Positions 1 to 8,697 of a DNA stretch of 64,000 nucleotides are shown here, one piece after another. Below the pieces are notes generated by a model. That model was not told where the DNA came from, searched no databases, and saw only the letters and a list, made by a program, of their open reading frames with translations. Source of the stretch: Pelagibius sp. Alg239-R121 (GTDB lineage: Bacteria > Pseudomonadota > Alphaproteobacteria > Kiloniellales > Kiloniellaceae). Every line of letters begins with the position of its first letter. Within the stretch, counting starts at the first letter, position 1. The stretch lies in assembly GCF_947331435.1 (NCBI RefSeq), contig NZ_CAMZOF010000003.1, forward strand, positions 620,001 to 684,000, given 5' to 3'. Made by a program: the position numbers and the translations under genes.

Positions 1-902
1 CCAAACGGATCGTTGACGGTATTGCCGCCACCGGTAAGCCGGTCGAGGGTTTCGCCATCGAGCAGAACGGCGACATCAATACCATTGCCGCAGCATCCCG
101 CAAGGCGAAGGAATACGTTCAGTGGGCCAGCGAAAAGACCCGCGAGGAATGTGGCCTGGGCGAGCTCTGGGTCTCGACCAAGTGTGGCGAATCCGACACG
201 ACCTCGGGCCTGGCCTCGAACCCGACGGTGGGTAACTTCATCGACAAGGTCGACGTCCAGGGCGCCACCACCTGCTTCGGTGAGACGTCCGAGCTGACCG
301 GCGCCGAACTGGAGTGCGCCAAGCGCGGCGTAACCCCTGAAATCGGCAAGAAGTTCCTCGCCACCTGGCAGGCCTATATGGATGAGGTGATCGAGCCCTT
401 TAAGACCAGCGATCTTTCCGACAGTCAGCCAACCAAAGGCAATATCGAGGGCGGTCTGACCACCATCGAGGAGAAGGCTTTCGGCAACTTCGAGAAGATT
501 GGCAAGAAGACCAACTTCGTCGATGTCCTGCAGCCGGCCGAAGCGCCTTCGAGCGGACCCGGTCTGTACTTCATGGACACCTCCTCGGCAGCTGCCGAGT
601 GTGTGACTCTGCAAGCGGCTGCCGGTTTCGTAGTTCACCTTTTCCCAACTGGTCAGGGCAATATCATCGGCAATCCGATTGAGCCGGTCATCAAGCTGAC
701 TGCAAATCCGCGTACCGTGCGGACAATGGGAGAGCATGTTGATGTCGATGTGTCCGGCATCCTGCGACGCGAAATGAATATGGATGAAGCAGGTGATGCG
801 CTGCTCGACATGACGATCCGGACCTGTAACGGACGCTTGACCGCTGCAGAAGCGCTTGGGCACCGCGAGTTCGTTATGACCAAGCTGTACCGAAGCGCTT
901 AG
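1..902 (+). CDS. suyB: (2R)-sulfolactate sulfo-lyase large subunit, SuyB-like (UxaA family), 5' partial
   Basis: The reading frame is open from base 3 to the stop at 902, so about 299 C-terminal residues are visible and the start lies outside the window. The stretch around bases 195-233 encodes [14 protein letters not shown], typical of the altronate/galactarate dehydratase (UxaA) C-terminal domain, and the protein ends in LYRSA. UxaA relatives act on sugar acids, but the next five genes encode a TTT transporter and two 2-hydroxyacid dehydrogenases of the kinds found with suyAB in sulfolactate degraders. I therefore infer SuyB, which with SuyA splits (R)-sulfolactate into pyruvate and sulfite in the cytoplasm. 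Altronate or another hydroxyacid dehydratase is the alternative; suyA would be expected just upstream. Confidence 0.72.
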   Translation, partial: KRIVDGIAATGKPVEGFAIEQNGDINTIAAASRKAKEYVQWASEKTREECGLGELWVSTKCGESDTTSGLASNPTVGNFIDKVDVQGATTCFGETSELTGAELECAKRGVTPEIGKKFLATWQAYMDEVIEPFKTSDLSDSQPTKGNIEGGLTTIEEKAFGNFEKIGKKTNFVDVLQPAEAPSSGPGLYFMDTSSAAAECVTLQAAAGFVVHLFPTGQGNIIGNPIEPVIKLTANPRTVRTMGEHVDVDVSGILRREMNMDEAGDALLDMTIRTCNGRLTAAEALGHREFVMTKLYRSA

Positions 903-920
903 TTTCGGTTGTTATCGGTT

Positions 921-951
921 CGGGGCGATGTAATAGACTTACGTCGCCCCG
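921..951 (+). repeat. 13-bp stem-loop between suyB and the transporter genes
   Basis: The arms 921-933 and 939-951 pair over 13 positions (one G-U) around a 5-base loop, TAGAC. No T-tract follows, so this is not a clear intrinsic terminator. It lies 19 bases after the suyB stop and 88 bases before the next start. It could be an mRNA-processing or stabilising hairpin, or a partial terminator that sets the ratio of lyase to transporter. The structure is seen; the role is inferred. Confidence 0.5.
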
Positions 952-1039
952 AGCATTGCCTGCTCGTCTTGCAGGTGTGTTACCTGATACCCCGAAGATA
1001 CGGGGACCATAAGAATCGGCGTACATTCAGGAGGAACCT

Positions 1040-2014
1040 ATGGATATTCTGAGAAAAATCGGTGCCACTACGGTGGTCGCGGCGATGTCATTGGCGGCGA
1101 TCGCAATGATTTCTGGCGTACCGACGGCGCAAGCCTTTCCCGACAAACCTGTCAACTACATCATTCCCTTCGGACCAGGTGGCGAGTCCGACATAACGGC
1201 ACGTCACCAGCAGTCCTTCTTCAAAGAGAAGTTCGGCCAGGATCTGGTGATCGCGTACAAGCCCGGCGGCGGTGGTGCGGTCGGCTGGTCGCAACTCAAC
1301 GGCATGATCGGCGACGGCTACACAATGATGGGCATCAACCTGCCGCACATCGTGGTCAAGCCCCTGCAGAAGGATGTCGGTTTCAAGACCGAGGACATCA
1401 CTGGCGTCTACATGTTCCATTACACCCCCGATGCGATCGTCGTGAACGCAAGCAGTGATATCAAGTCGCTTCAGGATCTGGTCGACTACGCGAAAGCCAA
1501 TCCTGGCAAGCTGACAATGTCAGGTTCGGGTAAGGGTACTGCCAATCATCTCGCGCAGGTTCGCTTCGACAAGATGGCCGGCGTCAAGACGACTTATGTC
1601 GCTTTCAAGGGAACCGGTAAGGCCGTTGCGGCTCTGCTGGGGGATCAGGTAAAGGCGGAGTGGGGTTACACTTCGGTGGGTGCCAAGCATGAAGGCAAGG
1701 TCCGTATGCTGGCGGTTGCCATGGAACAGCGTCATCCGAAATTCCCGGATGTTCCGACCTTCAAGGAGCTCGGCTTCGATCTGGTTTCTGGGGCCTATCG
1801 TGGCATCGCGGTTCCCAAGTCCACGCCAGAAGATGTGCGCGTAAAGCTCTCCGAGATGATCGGCGAAATCAACGCGGATCCGGAGTTTCGCAAGCGCATG
1901 GAAAACGACGGCATGGCTTTGCTCGATGTCGGTTACAAGGATCTCAACGCCTTTGTTGCCGAGCAGGCAAAGGCATATGAGGAAGCTGCGCGTGAAGCCG
2001 GGGTTATCAAGTAG
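1040..2014 (+). CDS. tctC: TTT transporter periplasmic binding protein (TctC/Bug family)
   Basis: This 324-residue protein starts with a Sec signal peptide (hydrophobic core about 9-28, likely cleaved after AQA at residues 30-32). It continues with the Bug-family hallmark PDKPVNYIIPFGPGGESD. Bug/TctC proteins capture carboxylates in the periplasm and hand them to a TctAB membrane complex. The start is fixed by a strong AGGAGG ribosome site nine bases upstream. Because it lies between suyB and two sulfolactate-type dehydrogenases, the likely ligand is sulfolactate, matching the SlcHFG transporter described in Chromohalobacter. The ligand is inferred from context only. Confidence 0.9.
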   Translation: MDILRKIGATTVVAAMSLAAIAMISGVPTAQAFPDKPVNYIIPFGPGGESDITARHQQSFFKEKFGQDLVIAYKPGGGGAVGWSQLNGMIGDGYTMMGINLPHIVVKPLQKDVGFKTEDITGVYMFHYTPDAIVVNASSDIKSLQDLVDYAKANPGKLTMSGSGKGTANHLAQVRFDKMAGVKTTYVAFKGTGKAVAALLGDQVKAEWGYTSVGAKHEGKVRMLAVAMEQRHPKFPDVPTFKELGFDLVSGAYRGIAVPKSTPEDVRVKLSEMIGEINADPEFRKRMENDGMALLDVGYKDLNAFVAEQAKAYEEAAREAGVIK

Positions 2015-2099
2015 CTTTCGTCTACAAGTAGTTTTCGTTGACTGACGCAAACTACTCTTCCTTCACGAAACTGGGTATCGGAACCGGGGCACAGCGGCT

Positions 2100-3608
2100 A
2101 TGACCGGACTGGACTATCTCTGGCAGGCTTTGACGCCGCTCAACGTTCTCTTGGCCCTGGCCGGCGTTGTGGCGGGAACCGTCATTGGATCCTTGCCGGG
2201 GCTGACGGCAACCATGGCCGTGGCTGTCCTGGTTCCGATTACCTTTTCCATGGAGCCGGCTTCGGCTCTTATCCTCATGGGCGCCATTTACACGGGCGCA
2301 ATCTATGGCGGTGCATATGCCGCCATTCTTCTGAACACGCCCGGCACGCCCTCGGCGATTGCGACCACATTTGACGGCTATCCCATGGCCAAACGCGGGG
2401 ACGGTGATCTTGCGATCACCCTGGCCTGCGTCTCTTCCGTGGTCGGCGGACTGATTGGGGCCGCCTTTTTGCTTGGACTTGCCCCGCCTTTGGCCGAGGT
2501 CGCTCTGGCTTTCGGGCCGGTTGAATACTTCTGGCTGGCGGTCTTCGGTCTGACGCTGATCTCGGCGCTCTCCGAAGGTAATCTTCTCAAGGGGTTGATC
2601 GGCGCCTGCTTCGGGTTGTTGCTGGCCTGTATAGGTGTTGCGGAAATATCTGCCGATATTCGCTTTACCTTCGGTAGCCAGGTTCTGCTTGGCGGCATCG
2701 AAACGGTTTCCGCTCTGATCGGGCTGTACTGCATTCCGGTCATGATCGATTTGGTTGCGACCCCTGACCGCCACCTAAAGGTCACACAGCAGCCAAGAGG
2801 TTTCCGCCTCAAGGAAGCTTTGGCGATTTCCTGGTTGGGAAAATTCAATCTTATCCGCAGCTCCGTAATCGGTACTCTGGTAGGAATTCTTCCAGGAGCG
2901 GGTGGGTCGATCGCCGGTCTGGTCGCTTATTCCGAAGCGCGCCGCAGTTCGAAGCGCAGCGCCTTTTTCGGCAAAGGCGAACCGGAAGGGGTTCAGGCGA
3001 CCGAATCTGCGAACAACGCGACGGTCGGCGGTGGCTTTATTCCGACCTTGGTCCTGGGCATCCCGGGTACACCACCGGATGCCGTCATTCTGGGCGCTCT
3101 CCTGATCCAGGGGGTGCGTACCGGTCCCAGTCTCTTCACTGAGAACGGCGCCATCGTCTACACTTTCATCTATGGTCTGATTCTGGCGACGGTCCTGATG
3201 CTGCCTGCCGGTCTGGTGATCGGCCGCTACGCCTACAAATCGATCATTACCGTACCTAAGGCCATACTGGTGCCGACGGTCGCATTCATGACCATGATCG
3301 GCACCTATGCCATCCGCAATTCCATCTCCGATGTGGTGATCATGATTGTTCTGGGCGTTGTGGGCTGGTTCCTCAATCGCTTTGGTTTCAGCCCTTCACC
3401 GATCGTCCTTGGCCTCATCCTGGGGCGCATCGCGGAGCAGGGGTTCGTTCAGGCCTGGACTATCGGTGCGGCGACGGAGGATTTGACAGGTATGTTCTTC
3501 GGCCGGCCGATCAGCCTGGTGATTATTCTTTTCACGCTGATTTCTCTCTTCTATCCGCTCATACGGAAGCACTGGGCCACTACGGGAGGAACCGCTAATG
3601 CAGGTTGA
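2100..3608 (+). CDS. tctA: TTT transporter large membrane subunit (TctA family)
   Basis: The protein has 502 residues, the usual TctA length, and is hydrophobic throughout with about 12 membrane spans. It carries the glycine/proline-rich TctA signatures VVAGTVIGSLPGLTATMAVA near residue 22, TPGTPSAIAT near 81 and LPGAGGSIAGLVAYSE near 264. It should form the ion-coupled transport channel with the small subunit encoded next. It starts 85 bases after the binding-protein gene and overlaps the TctB gene by 11 bases, so it is cotranscribed. The substrate is probably sulfolactate, by operon context. The ribosome site is weak. Confidence 0.92.
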   Translation: MTGLDYLWQALTPLNVLLALAGVVAGTVIGSLPGLTATMAVAVLVPITFSMEPASALILMGAIYTGAIYGGAYAAILLNTPGTPSAIATTFDGYPMAKRGDGDLAITLACVSSVVGGLIGAAFLLGLAPPLAEVALAFGPVEYFWLAVFGLTLISALSEGNLLKGLIGACFGLLLACIGVAEISADIRFTFGSQVLLGGIETVSALIGLYCIPVMIDLVATPDRHLKVTQQPRGFRLKEALAISWLGKFNLIRSSVIGTLVGILPGAGGSIAGLVAYSEARRSSKRSAFFGKGEPEGVQATESANNATVGGGFIPTLVLGIPGTPPDAVILGALLIQGVRTGPSLFTENGAIVYTFIYGLILATVLMLPAGLVIGRYAYKSIITVPKAILVPTVAFMTMIGTYAIRNSISDVVIMIVLGVVGWFLNRFGFSPSPIVLGLILGRIAEQGFVQAWTIGAATEDLTGMFFGRPISLVIILFTLISLFYPLIRKHWATTGGTANAG

Positions 3609-4077
3609 GTCGAAAAGCCGCAGCGACCTTGCCGGCACTGTGACTGCGGTCGTATTCATTCTGATGGCCTGTTTGGCTCTCTGGGATACGACCTCGATGA
3701 CGGACTCGGATTCCTACGTTTTCCCACGTGCGATTGCGGCGGCCATGATTGTCTTTTGTATCCTGCTGATCGCGTACAATTTTATAAAAAGACCAGCCGA
3801 CGAGGCTGCCGGCGGCACGGGCAGTGCCTCGACGCCCCGGCGGGTCGGCCTTGTGGCCGCCATGCTGGGGGCGTCGCTCGTCATGCCTTGGGTGGGGTTT
3901 CTTCTGTCGGGCTTCTGCGCCTTCGGCGCAATCATGCTTTTTGCCATGTATGACCCTTGGACCGGCCGTCGCCGCATCGTGTTTCCCGTGGCAGGTCTGG
4001 CAATTGTTCTCGGATTTTATACGCTCTTTTCCAAAGTCCTGCTCGTGCCGCTTCCCGTCGGCGTTTGGTTTCGCTGA
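3598..4077 (+). CDS. tctB: TTT transporter small membrane subunit (TctB family)
   Basis: This 159-residue protein has about four hydrophobic segments (roughly 17-36, 44-62, 83-113 and 123-150), the pattern of the poorly conserved TctB subunit of tripartite tricarboxylate transporters. It starts inside the end of tctA (11-base overlap), which indicates translational coupling. Its order directly after tctA, with the binding protein first in the set, supports the call more than sequence identity does, since TctB proteins share few fixed residues. Confidence 0.85.
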   Translation: MQVESKSRSDLAGTVTAVVFILMACLALWDTTSMTDSDSYVFPRAIAAAMIVFCILLIAYNFIKRPADEAAGGTGSASTPRRVGLVAAMLGASLVMPWVGFLLSGFCAFGAIMLFAMYDPWTGRRRIVFPVAGLAIVLGFYTLFSKVLLVPLPVGVWFR

Positions 4078-4145
4078 CGGCGTAATGCCGAGACCGTTCT
4101 GTCGATGCGGATCGGCCTTGGCCGAAACTCACAGGTAATACAGTC

Positions 4146-5078
4146 ATGCCCGATATCGTTATTTCCGAATTCATGGATCAAGCTGCGGTGGAGGGCCTGC
4201 GTCGGGACTACACCCTTCACTACGATCCGGATTTGGTCGAGAAGGCCGACGAGCTCCTGCAGTTGGTTGCCGGCGCACGCGCTCTGATCGTCCGGAACCG
4301 CACTCAGATACGTGGTGAATTGCTTGAAGCTGCTACTTCCCTGAAGGTGGTTGGCCGCCTCGGTGTTGGACTCGACAATATCGATCTGGATGCCTGTACA
4401 GCGCGCGACATCGTGGTTTGTCCGGCAAGCGGCGCCAACGATGACTCGGTAGCAGAGTATGTCATCGCCATGACCTTGGTCTTATTGCGGGGTGCTTTCC
4501 TGTCGAGCGATGCCGTCGTTGCAGGTGATTGGCCGCGCCAGGCCTGCATCGGGCGGGAAGTCGCCGGTAAACAGCTTGGCTTGGTTGGTTTTGGCGCCAT
4601 TGCACGCAATGTCGCGAGCAGGGCCGGTGCCATGGGAATGCGGATTGCCGCGTTCGATCCTTTCCTGCCGTCGGATCATCGGGCCTGGTCGGGCAGTCAG
4701 AAGCTAGAATTGCGGGACCTGCTGGCTTCTAGTGATGCCATCAGTCTGCATGTCCCGCTCAACGACACGACCCGTAACCTGCTCGACGCGGACGCGATTG
4801 CCGGAATGAAAAAGGGGGCTGTTATCATCAATACGGCGCGTGGCGGTGTCATCGACGAGGCGTCGCTGGCAGCCGCACTTCGCTCAGGTGCGCTCGGCGG
4901 GGCCGCACTGGATGTCTTTGCGGGTGAACCGGTGACCGCTGATGCCGGCGGCTTGTTCGCGGGTGTTCCCAACCTCATTCTCACTCCGCATATCGCCGGG
5001 GTGACCGAAGAGGGAAATGTTCGGGTCAGCGGCGTAACCGCAGACAATGTAAGACGCCACTTGGAGAAACAGGCATGA
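4146..5078 (+). CDS. slcC: D-isomer-type 2-hydroxyacid dehydrogenase, probable (S)-sulfolactate dehydrogenase SlcC
   Basis: A 310-residue NAD-dependent dehydrogenase of the D-3-phosphoglycerate dehydrogenase fold. The Rossmann loop GFGAIAR is at 148-154, and the catalytic triad is complete: Arg232 in NTARGG, Glu261 in FAGEP and His282 in TPHIAG. No C-terminal ACT domain is present, so it is not a full-length SerA. SlcC of Chromohalobacter belongs to this family and oxidises (S)-sulfolactate to sulfopyruvate. The 4-base overlap with the ComC-like gene and the transporter upstream support that role. Glyoxylate, hydroxypyruvate or phosphoglycerate reductase activity cannot be excluded from sequence alone. 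Confidence 0.75.
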   Translation: MPDIVISEFMDQAAVEGLRRDYTLHYDPDLVEKADELLQLVAGARALIVRNRTQIRGELLEAATSLKVVGRLGVGLDNIDLDACTARDIVVCPASGANDDSVAEYVIAMTLVLLRGAFLSSDAVVAGDWPRQACIGREVAGKQLGLVGFGAIARNVASRAGAMGMRIAAFDPFLPSDHRAWSGSQKLELRDLLASSDAISLHVPLNDTTRNLLDADAIAGMKKGAVIINTARGGVIDEASLAAALRSGALGGAALDVFAGEPVTADAGGLFAGVPNLILTPHIAGVTEEGNVRVSGVTADNVRRHLEKQA

Positions 5079-6085
5079 CCGCCGTGACGCACTTCGAAAT
5101 CGATGCCCTTAAGGATCTGGCGAGCCGCGTTCTGACGGCCCACAACACATCGCCTGAAAATGCCACCAGCGTCGCCAATGCGCTGGTTGCCGCCGAAGTC
5201 GACGGTCAAAAAGGGCATGGCCTTTCGCGGCTGGCGGCCTATTCCGCACAGGCGGCTTCGGGCAAAGTACAGGGGCATGCCGTGCCTCGGGCCGAACCCG
5301 TGGGAGCAGCGGCCCTGCGCATCGATGCCGGTTCGGGCTTTGCATTTCCGGCGATGGATCTCGCAATCGAAAAGCTGGACGAGGTTGCGCCTGAAAGCGG
5401 AATCGCGATGGCAGGTGTCTTTCGCTCTCACCACTTCGGGCAGGCAGGCTATCACGTTGAACGTTTGGCCCAGCACGGACTGGTTGGCCTTGCTCTGGGC
5501 AACAGTCCCAAGGCCATTGCGCCCTGGGGAGGCAGGGACGGCGTCTTCGGAACCAATCCGATTGCCTTTGCCGCACCGCGCCGCTCGGCTGACCCTTTGC
5601 TGATTGACCTGAGCCTTAGCAAGGTGGCTCGTGGCAAGGTGATGGTCGCTGCCAAGAAGGGCGAGCCAATTCCTGACGGCTGGGCCCTGGACAAGGAAGG
5701 TCAGCCCACAACCGATGCTGCGGCAGCTCTGGAAGGAACTATGATCCCCATCGGCGACGCGAAGGGGGCTGCCTTGGTTCTTATGGTTGAGATCCTCGCC
5801 GCCGCCGTGACCGGCGCGAACTTCGGTTTCGAAGCCTCATCATTTTTCACGTCCGATGGTCCTGCGCCAGGCGTCGGACAGACCCTCATTGCGATTGATC
5901 CGAGGCGGATGTCAGGGGATGCCTTCACAGACCGGCTCGAAGTCTTGCTGCAAGCGATCCTGGTGCAGCCGGGTACACGTCTGCCGGGCATGCGGCGGTT
6001 GGAGGCACGTGGTGCCGCGGCCAGAGGTGGCGTTGCCGTCGATCCTGCCTTTGTTGAAGAGTTGGAGCAGTTGGCACATCGATAG
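5075..6085 (+). CDS. comC: Ldh/Mdh2-family dehydrogenase, probable (R)-sulfolactate dehydrogenase ComC
   Basis: The 336-residue protein belongs to the NAD(P)H-dependent malate/L-sulfolactate dehydrogenase family. Diagnostic segments are DGQKGHGLSR near residue 43, RSHHFGQAGYH at 117-127 with the probable catalytic His119/His120, GLALGNSPKAIAPWGG near 140 and GTNPIAFAAP near 161. ComC reduces sulfopyruvate to (R)-sulfolactate. Paired with SlcC it would act as a two-enzyme racemase feeding SuyAB, which accepts only the R form. Start and stop overlap slcC as ATGA, so the two are translationally coupled. Confidence 0.8.
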   Translation: MTAVTHFEIDALKDLASRVLTAHNTSPENATSVANALVAAEVDGQKGHGLSRLAAYSAQAASGKVQGHAVPRAEPVGAAALRIDAGSGFAFPAMDLAIEKLDEVAPESGIAMAGVFRSHHFGQAGYHVERLAQHGLVGLALGNSPKAIAPWGGRDGVFGTNPIAFAAPRRSADPLLIDLSLSKVARGKVMVAAKKGEPIPDGWALDKEGQPTTDAAAALEGTMIPIGDAKGAALVLMVEILAAAVTGANFGFEASSFFTSDGPAPGVGQTLIAIDPRRMSGDAFTDRLEVLLQAILVQPGTRLPGMRRLEARGAAARGGVAVDPAFVEELEQLAHR

Positions 6086-6219
6086 CCCACGGCGTCGGCG
6101 ATGGCTCGAAATCTCTTGCCGTAAACCTGGGATCACGGTCTAAACTGCCGCACCATTCTACGGTCGACAGCTGATAATTCCTGTCGCACCTGGCTAAATA
6201 CGCGAAAGGACAGCGCTCC

Positions 6220-6855
6220 GTGATTGATCTCTATACCTGGACCACGCCCAACGGCCGCAAGGTCTCGATCATGCTTGAAGAATTGGAAATGCCGTATAAG
6301 GCAATTCCCATCAACATCACGAACGACGACCAGTTTGCGCCCGACTTTCTTAAGATCAGCCCCAACAACAAAATACCTGCGATCGTCGATACGGAAAATG
6401 GAACTTCCGTAATGGAATCCGGTGCGATCATGTTGTACCTCTCCAAGAAAGCTGGCGGTAAACTTGTTCCTGCTGATGAGGCTGGCTACTGGCGTATGAT
6501 GGAGTGGCTGATGCTGCAGATGGGCGGAGTCGGGCCCATGTTGGGACAGGCGCACCATTTTCTGAAATTCAATCCCGGTAAAGCGCCCTACGCCGAGGAG
6601 CGTTATGGCAATGAAGCGAAGAGGCTTTACGGCGTTCTGGACAAACAGCTCGAGGATTCAGCATATCTTGCTGGTGATCAACTCTCCATCGCGGATATTG
6701 CCACCTGGCCATGGATTTCACGCTTCGAATGGCAGCAGATCGACTTGAAGTCCTTTACCAACCTTGCGCGTTGGTACAGCGAACTGGCCGCACGTCCTGC
6801 CTTTCAACGTGGCTATCACGTTCCCAAACAGATGGGTGAAATCCCGCTACCCTGA
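6220..6855 (+). CDS. Glutathione S-transferase family protein (Ure2p/YfcG-like)
   Basis: A 211-residue protein with an N-terminal thioredoxin-like domain (TTPNGRKVSIMLEELEMPYK near residues 6-25, SPNNKIPAIVD near 47) and an all-helical C-terminal half. The TxxNGxK start is typical of the nu/Ure2-like GSTs such as YfcG, which bind glutathione or its disulfide and often act as disulfide reductases. The start is GTG at 6220 after GAAAGGA. It lies 134 bases behind comC on the same strand; a link to sulfonate metabolism is possible but not shown. Confidence 0.88.
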   Translation: MIDLYTWTTPNGRKVSIMLEELEMPYKAIPINITNDDQFAPDFLKISPNNKIPAIVDTENGTSVMESGAIMLYLSKKAGGKLVPADEAGYWRMMEWLMLQMGGVGPMLGQAHHFLKFNPGKAPYAEERYGNEAKRLYGVLDKQLEDSAYLAGDQLSIADIATWPWISRFEWQQIDLKSFTNLARWYSELAARPAFQRGYHVPKQMGEIPLP

Positions 6856-6896
6856 GCGCCTGTTACGATACCGGGAAATCAAGCGGAGAAAACGCC

Positions 6897-7424
6897 ATGC
6901 TTTATGCCATTGGCGAGAAGGCACCTCGCTTCGCCGACGAGACTTCGAGCTGGATTGCGCCAACCGCAGTCGTAATCGGCGATGTCAGCTTGGCGCGTCA
7001 TACGTCGATCTGGTGGGGGACCGTGCTGCGGGGTGATAACGACAGCATTACGCTCGGTGAAGGCAGCAATATTCAGGAAAATTCGGTTGTGCATGTCGAT
7101 CCGGGCATTCCCTGCAGCATCGGTGACAACGTTACGATTGGACACAGCGTAACGCTTCACGGCTGCACGATCGGCGACGGCACGCTGGTCGGCATCGGCG
7201 CTATTATTCTGAATGGGGCCAAGATCGGTCGAAACTGCCTGATCGGCGCCAACAGCTTTGTCGGGGAGGGGAAGGAAATCCCCGACAACTCCCTGGTCTT
7301 CGGCGCACCGGCCAAAGTCGTGCGGGAATTGTCGGAGCAGCACATCGAACGCCTGCGGCTTTCATCAGAGTCTTACGTGACCAAGATTCCAGACTATAAG
7401 AGTCAGTTGCGGCGTATCGACTAA
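6897..7424 (+). CDS. Gamma-class carbonic anhydrase-like hexapeptide-repeat protein
   Basis: A 175-residue left-handed beta-helix protein with repeated hexapeptides (for example IGDNVT, IGDGTL, IGRNCL). The zinc-binding histidines of gamma carbonic anhydrases are present at His66 (ENSVVHVD) and His83/His88 (GHSVTLHGC). The family includes CaiE/PaaY-like proteins and true carbonic anhydrases; trimers bind metal at subunit interfaces. Enzyme activity is not certain from sequence. GGAGAAA precedes the ATG, and only 41 bases separate it from the GST gene, so the two are probably cotranscribed. Confidence 0.85.
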   Translation: MLYAIGEKAPRFADETSSWIAPTAVVIGDVSLARHTSIWWGTVLRGDNDSITLGEGSNIQENSVVHVDPGIPCSIGDNVTIGHSVTLHGCTIGDGTLVGIGAIILNGAKIGRNCLIGANSFVGEGKEIPDNSLVFGAPAKVVRELSEQHIERLRLSSESYVTKIPDYKSQLRRID

Positions 7425-7433
7425 AGCTAAAAC

Positions 7434-7459
7434 CGACCATCTTCTATAGAAGATGGTCG
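7434..7459. terminator. Perfect 26-base palindrome between convergent genes
   Basis: The sequence reads the same on both strands from CGACCATCTTCTA to its mirror half, so RNA from either direction forms a stem of up to 11 pairs. It sits 9 bases after the carbonic-anhydrase-like stop and 3 bases before the end of the minus-strand NIPSNAP gene. The position suggests a bidirectional terminator, though neither side has a long T-tract. Confidence 0.6.
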
Positions 7460-7462
7460 CTG

Positions 7463-7780
7463 TTACGCAGTTGGCAGATCTGATGCCACCAGGATCTTGT
7501 TCTCCTGGCTGATCAGATAACCGGCTTCTGCACTATGCTTCAGGTAATTCTGCCAATCCGGGTCGGCAAGCATCGCTGCTCGTTTCTCTGCGCGTTCGGC
7601 GATATCTTTATAGGCCCAGATGTGGACATAGGTGTTCACGTCTCCCACCTCAGTCGTCGCATATAGCACGGGCTTGCCCAGGTTCCGGCACTGCGCGGCA
7701 TAACCATACTCCTTATAGAGCGCCATTTGTTTCGGTAGAGTACCCGGGCGGACCCTATAGGTGCGATGATCAAAGATCAT
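7463..7780 (-). CDS. NIPSNAP family protein
   Basis: A 105-residue protein read from the ATG at 7780. It opens with MIFDHRTYRVRPGTLPKQM and contains HIWAYKDIAERAEKRAAMLAD, the pattern of single-domain bacterial NIPSNAP proteins (dimeric alpha-beta barrel fold). Their function in bacteria is not settled; they often sit beside catabolic enzymes. A longer open frame runs upstream, but it overlaps the fructosamine-kinase gene, so the internal ATG is preferred. It starts 13 bases after that gene ends, implying one transcript. Confidence 0.85.
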   Translation of the reverse strand: MIFDHRTYRVRPGTLPKQMALYKEYGYAAQCRNLGKPVLYATTEVGDVNTYVHIWAYKDIAERAEKRAAMLADPDWQNYLKHSAEAGYLISQENKILVASDLPTA

Positions 7781-7793
7781 AGAGGCAATTCCT

Positions 7794-8663
7794 TCAAGCG
7801 TATTTGTTGACTGTCGCAGCGACGGTGGCCGCATAGGAACCGCCGAACAATGCCGTATGAACCAGCAGGGGGTAAAGCTTATAGAGATCGCAACGGCACT
7901 CGAAAAAGCCGGGTTCCAGCGGCCTGAGTTCCTGGTAACGGTCAAAGAAACTCTGATCGAAGGTTCCAAAAAGCGTTGAAAAAGCCAATTCGATTTCCGG
8001 ATCTCCGTAGTAGGTCGCAGGATCGATAAAGGCCGCGATTCGGCCGTTGCGAACCAGAAGATTGCCGTCCCAGACATCCCCATGGACGAGGCCGGGCTTC
8101 GATTGCGCTGGCAACAACTGCTCCAGCTTTCCACAGAGCCGTTCCAGCACATCGTAGATTTCATCCGTCAGCCTGCCACGGTCCAACGCGACCCGGCCCA
8201 TGTGCAGCAGCCGCTGGTCTCGGAAAAACTCAATCCAACTTTCCGTTTCCGGGTTGGGTTGCTGCAGTGGTCCAATGAGTGTGTTGCGTGAAAACCCAAA
8301 GCTGGGCGCTGTTTGATTGTGGAGATCGGCAAGTAATTCGGCTGCATGCGTCTGAGCGGAGCTATCGATCTGTCCATCAGTCTCGATGTATTCGATCAGG
8401 AGAAGGCCCTCAGTCGCAAGTAATACATCCGGGACGGGAAGTTTGCTTTCTGTGCCGAGAAACTGAAGCATCTCTGCTTCGATCGTTAGGTCAATGTTCT
8501 CGCGCCCCACAGATCCAGCTTTGGCGACGCAACAGCTTCCGTCGTCGAGCCCGATCCTGAAGACATCGGCGATGCAACCACCGCTCAGGCGACGCGTCGA
8601 GACAATCCTGCGGCTGGTGAAAGACTGAATTTTCTGCCGGGTTGTTTCCGATAAACTGACCAA
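7794..8663 (-). CDS. Fructosamine kinase-like phosphotransferase
   Basis: A 289-residue aminoglycoside-phosphotransferase-fold protein. The catalytic loop VHGDVWDGNLL near residue 194 and the metal-binding segment AFIDPATYYGDPEIELA near 210 are the fructosamine/ketosamine-3-kinase signatures. SGGCIADVFRI near 28 is the nucleotide-binding region. Such enzymes phosphorylate sugars attached to protein amines, leading to deglycation; bacterial members act in the cytoplasm. No ATG is available at the N-terminus, so TTG at 8663 is the probable start. Confidence 0.85.
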   Translation of the reverse strand: MVSLSETTRQKIQSFTSRRIVSTRRLSGGCIADVFRIGLDDGSCCVAKAGSVGRENIDLTIEAEMLQFLGTESKLPVPDVLLATEGLLLIEYIETDGQIDSSAQTHAAELLADLHNQTAPSFGFSRNTLIGPLQQPNPETESWIEFFRDQRLLHMGRVALDRGRLTDEIYDVLERLCGKLEQLLPAQSKPGLVHGDVWDGNLLVRNGRIAAFIDPATYYGDPEIELAFSTLFGTFDQSFFDRYQELRPLEPGFFECRCDLYKLYPLLVHTALFGGSYAATVAATVNKYA

Positions 8664-8697
8664 AACCGGGCTCTTTTCCGGAATGAGTGCGGAGCGA

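Noticed and set aside
2378-2848. Long minus-strand open frames opposite the TctA gene, and similar ones opposite ppdK, metH and the secreted ggt
   Set aside because: They lie antisense to clear conserved genes, have no ribosome sites and read as low-complexity shadow translations.
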